Below, in pieces: positions 5,990 to 7,377 of a stretch of 7,377 nucleotides of DNA. The stretch spans positions 1 to 7,377 of the forward strand of contig JACPMD010000138.1 in the NCBI GenBank assembly GCA_016186235.1, in the 5' to 3' direction. Under the pieces are notes generated by a model that did not search any database, was not told the origin of the DNA, and saw nothing but the letters and a program-made list of their open reading frames with translations. The translations under genes were made by a program, and so were the position numbers. The stretch is from Candidatus Roizmanbacteria bacterium (GTDB lineage Bacteria; Patescibacteriota; Microgenomatia; UBA1406; GWC2-37-13). Each line of letters starts with the position of its first letter. The stretch's first letter is position 1.

Positions 5990-6907
5990 TTAAACTAATT
6001 CTGAGAGTCTTTTATCGAATCGTTTTTTAGTAAAAGTGAGGTTCATTGTTCCCTTGATTTCCACCGCGAAAGATGCCGTAACTGCACCCATCTGACCGCA
6101 GGTTCTGGCAGGGTATTCCTGCAAAAAACCATAAAGGAATCCAGCGCGATACGCGTCGCCAGCCCCAGTTGGATCTACTGTCCTTGTTTTGTAAATTCCG
6201 ACCTTGTGCATGTTGCTTCCTTCGTAAATTTCTGAGCCTTGATCCCCGTGCGTTTTGACGATTATTTTTTTACCATTTAGAAATGAAGTAAGTTTTTTAC
6301 CTATTTTTTTTTGGATGAATGCAATTTCGTAATCATTGCCAAAAATGATCTTTGCGCTTGAGACCCCTTTTAATAATGTTTCTTTAGGAAGTGTTGGGAT
6401 ATAGAATGCAGGATCGAACGCAAAATCGATCTTCTCTCGGGTACATTCTTCAACAAGATTGATAATTGCCTGTGGATCATTTGGCGATATCACTGCAAAG
6501 AGAGATTCTAATTTTTTTTCCAATGATGCAATTCGTAGTTTCGTATTATTTTTCATTGCTCCTTTAGAGTACATCCATATCTGGTTATCTTTTTTATCGG
6601 TAATGACGAACCCCGTTCCGGTAGGCACATTTTTTTTAATATCGATAAAATCAGTGTAAACCTTCAGTTTCTTAAGGAATCTCAAATAATCAGAAAAGTC
6701 ATATCCACCTGAAGCAAGAATATATGGATGTAGATGCAGCTTAGAAAGATAAAACGCTTGGTTGCCTGCAGTGCCGCCCCATGTTTTTTGATGGTTTTCA
6801 ACGACGAACGAGAAATTTACTTGATGAATTTTATCGGGGAGGATGTAGTTGGAGAAATGATCATCGACATCAAAAATATAATCAAAAGATTTCCAACAGA
6901 GGGAAGC
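5990..6907 (-). CDS. PfkB-family carbohydrate/adenosine-type kinase with a missing or damaged start
   Basis: This is a ribokinase-fold sugar or nucleoside kinase. The N-terminal signature WGGTAGNQAF is encoded at 6781-6752, and the C-terminal signature DPTGAGDAYRAGF carries the catalytic Asp of GAGD at 6157-6155. The subgroup marks FDYI, ILPDKIH, VNFSF, the DNQIW and KGAM segments and FDPAFYIPTL fit the adenosine-kinase-like PfkB proteins common in uncultured bacteria and archaea. The first in-frame start-type codon is TTG at 6685, but homology continues upstream in the same frame to FDYI at 6886-6875, so a TTG start would delete the N-terminal signature. Upstream the frame closes at TGA (6910-6908), and no ATG, GTG or TTG lies between. 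About 299 residues are visible from SFDYI to the stop, near full length, so only the first 10 or so residues are lost. Either a small indel or deletion removed the start, or an unusual codon is used. It is likely co-transcribed with the PAP2 gene. Confidence 0.8.
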   Translation of the reverse strand, partial: ASLCWKSFDYIFDVDDHFSNYILPDKIHQVNFSFVVENHQKTWGGTAGNQAFYLSKLHLHPYILASGGYDFSDYLRFLKKLKVYTDFIDIKKNVPTGTGFVITDKKDNQIWMYSKGAMKNNTKLRIASLEKKLESLFAVISPNDPQAIINLVEECTREKIDFAFDPAFYIPTLPKETLLKGVSSAKIIFGNDYEIAFIQKKIGKKLTSFLNGKKIIVKTHGDQGSEIYEGSNMHKVGIYKTRTVDPTGAGDAYRAGFLYGFLQEYPARTCGQMGAVTASFAVEIKGTMNLTFTKKRFDKRLSELV

Positions 6908-6936
6908 TCAAAATAGAATGGGCGCTTTCTCAAATG
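6861..6936. other. Head-to-head junction of the kinase and ahcY genes with no intergenic space
   Basis: Kinase homology on the minus strand reaches at least 6889, and ahcY homology on the plus strand begins at about 6898. A normal divergent pair would have two start codons, two ribosome binding sites and two promoters in between; none is visible here. The minus frame of the kinase is closed by TGA at 6910-6908, and the ahcY frame lacks a usual start until the internal Met at 6934. The simplest reading is missing sequence or a small indel, in the genome or in the assembly. Confidence 0.6.
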
Positions 6937-7377
6937 CCAGTTTTAAGGAGAATTCGAGACGAGTTTAAAAAGGAAAAGCCTTTTAGGAAACTTACTTTTG
7001 GCATCGCTATCCATGTGACTTCTGAAACGGCTGTCTTGGCAAAAACTTTACAAGCGGGAGGAGCCCGAGTCTTTCTCTCCGGTTGCAATCCACTTTCTAC
7101 TCAAGACGATGTGGCTGCGGCGCTTGCCGAAGAAGAGGGGATTGACGTGTACGCATGGAGAGGTCAAAACACGAAAGAATATTATTGGTGTTTAAATAAA
7201 GTTCTTGATTCACGACCTCACGTTACTTTTGACGATGGAGCCGATCTCTTGACGGTGCTTCATGCAAAACGAAAAGAACTTTTGAAAAATGTAATCGGGG
7301 GTCAAGAGGAGACAACGACAGGTGTAATACGATTAAGGGCGATGGCGAGAGACGGAGCTTTGCGATATCCCGTAATC
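6889..7377 (+). CDS. ahcY: S-adenosylhomocysteine hydrolase, N-terminal part (3' partial, start unresolved)
   Basis: This is adenosylhomocysteinase, which splits S-adenosylhomocysteine into adenosine and homocysteine, so relieving product inhibition of methyltransferases. Clear family segments are RGKLKIEWALSQMPVL, HVTSETAVL, NPLSTQDDVAAAL, FDDGADL and EETTTGVIRLRAM. Counting from the Met of MPVL (6934), the substrate-site residues H27, D100/D101 and E125/E126 are present. The NAD-binding domain lies beyond the window. The start is unclear: MPVL is an internal conserved motif in the family, and homology begins by about 6898. The frame has no ATG, GTG or TTG between 6781 and 6934. The given left boundary is a guess at the end of homology (an ATT codon), not a proven start. 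An ATG at 6781 is in frame, but it would place about 36 residues on the antisense of the kinase's conserved GGTAGN region. The gene is divergent from the kinase, a sensible partner that would consume adenosine. Confidence 0.9.
   Translation, partial: MSNRGKLKIEWALSQMPVLRRIRDEFKKEKPFRKLTFGIAIHVTSETAVLAKTLQAGGARVFLSGCNPLSTQDDVAAALAEEEGIDVYAWRGQNTKEYYWCLNKVLDSRPHVTFDDGADLLTVLHAKRKELLKNVIGGQEETTTGVIRLRAMARDGALRYPVI

Noticed and set aside
5797..6030. Plus-strand 77-residue open frame
   Set aside because: It is antisense to the PAP2 N-terminus and the kinase C-terminus, both with strong family motifs.
6905..6910. TGA in the upstream frame of the kinase read as glycine (genetic code 25)
   Set aside because: The left-block genes end in TGA with clean ATGA overlaps, and no other gene shows an in-frame TGA, so recoding is unlikely.
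6734..6916. Plus-strand 60-residue open frame between the kinase and ahcY
   Set aside because: It lies antisense to the conserved GGTAGN and ILPDK region of the kinase, in a different frame from ahcY, and resembles nothing.
1..7377. CRISPR array, tRNA, rRNA, insertion sequence or attachment site
   Set aside because: I found no regularly spaced repeats, cloverleaf-like sequence, transposase or terminal inverted repeats in the window.

Overview
The window reads as an AT-rich bacterial chromosome fragment with very tight gene packing: four overlapping or almost abutting gene junctions and no intergenic space above about 75 bases. The set of families (an OmpR/PhoB-type winged-helix protein, an HMA + UreH/DsbD-like membrane + cupredoxin fusion, a PAP2 phosphatase, a PfkB kinase and S-adenosylhomocysteine hydrolase) fits an uncultured Patescibacteria/CPR lineage, probably Microgenomates-like. 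That placement is inference from family content; no rRNA or tRNA is present to test it. TGA is used as an ordinary stop by at least three genes, which argues against the UGA=Gly code of Gracilibacteria/SR1.

Left block (1-4024, + strand): four genes that look like one operon. They are (i) the C-terminal part of a protein whose visible end is a winged-helix segment plus an OmpR/PhoB-type DNA-binding domain, (ii) a 698-residue protein I do not recognise with certainty but which carries a nucleotidyltransferase-like G...DxD...D pattern, (iii) a zinc-dependent cytidine/dCMP-type deaminase with HAE and PCxxC motifs and an extra C-terminal tail, and (iv) a basic orphan protein. Gene 2 starts 7 nt after gene 1, and genes 2/3 and 3/4 are joined by ATGA stop-start overlaps, so they are probably translationally coupled. 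A regulator, a putative nucleotidyltransferase, a deaminase and an orphan in one transcript is the best candidate here for an undescribed system, possibly nucleotide signalling, RNA modification or anti-phage defence. The functional reading is speculative.

Middle (4025-5448, + strand): a 74-nt spacer holds a good sigma-70-like promoter whose predicted +1 falls on the ATG of the next gene, so the mRNA may be leaderless. A 7-bp direct repeat with an 11-bp period touches its -35 box. The gene encodes a three-part protein: a metal-binding HMA domain, a multi-span UreH/DsbD-like membrane domain and an outer cupredoxin-like domain, probably for copper handling.

Right block: a PAP2 phosphatase and a PfkB-family (adenosine-kinase-like) kinase lie on the minus strand, 9 nt apart. 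The PAP2 gene overlaps the metal-transport gene tail-to-tail by 20 bp. Divergent from the kinase is the start of an S-adenosylhomocysteine hydrolase gene that runs off the window. The kinase and hydrolase could form a metabolic pair, since SAH hydrolysis releases adenosine that a kinase would remove. Their 5' ends collide: homology runs essentially up to each other and neither has a normal start codon at the expected place. This points to a small deletion or frameshift, an assembly error, or unusual starts.
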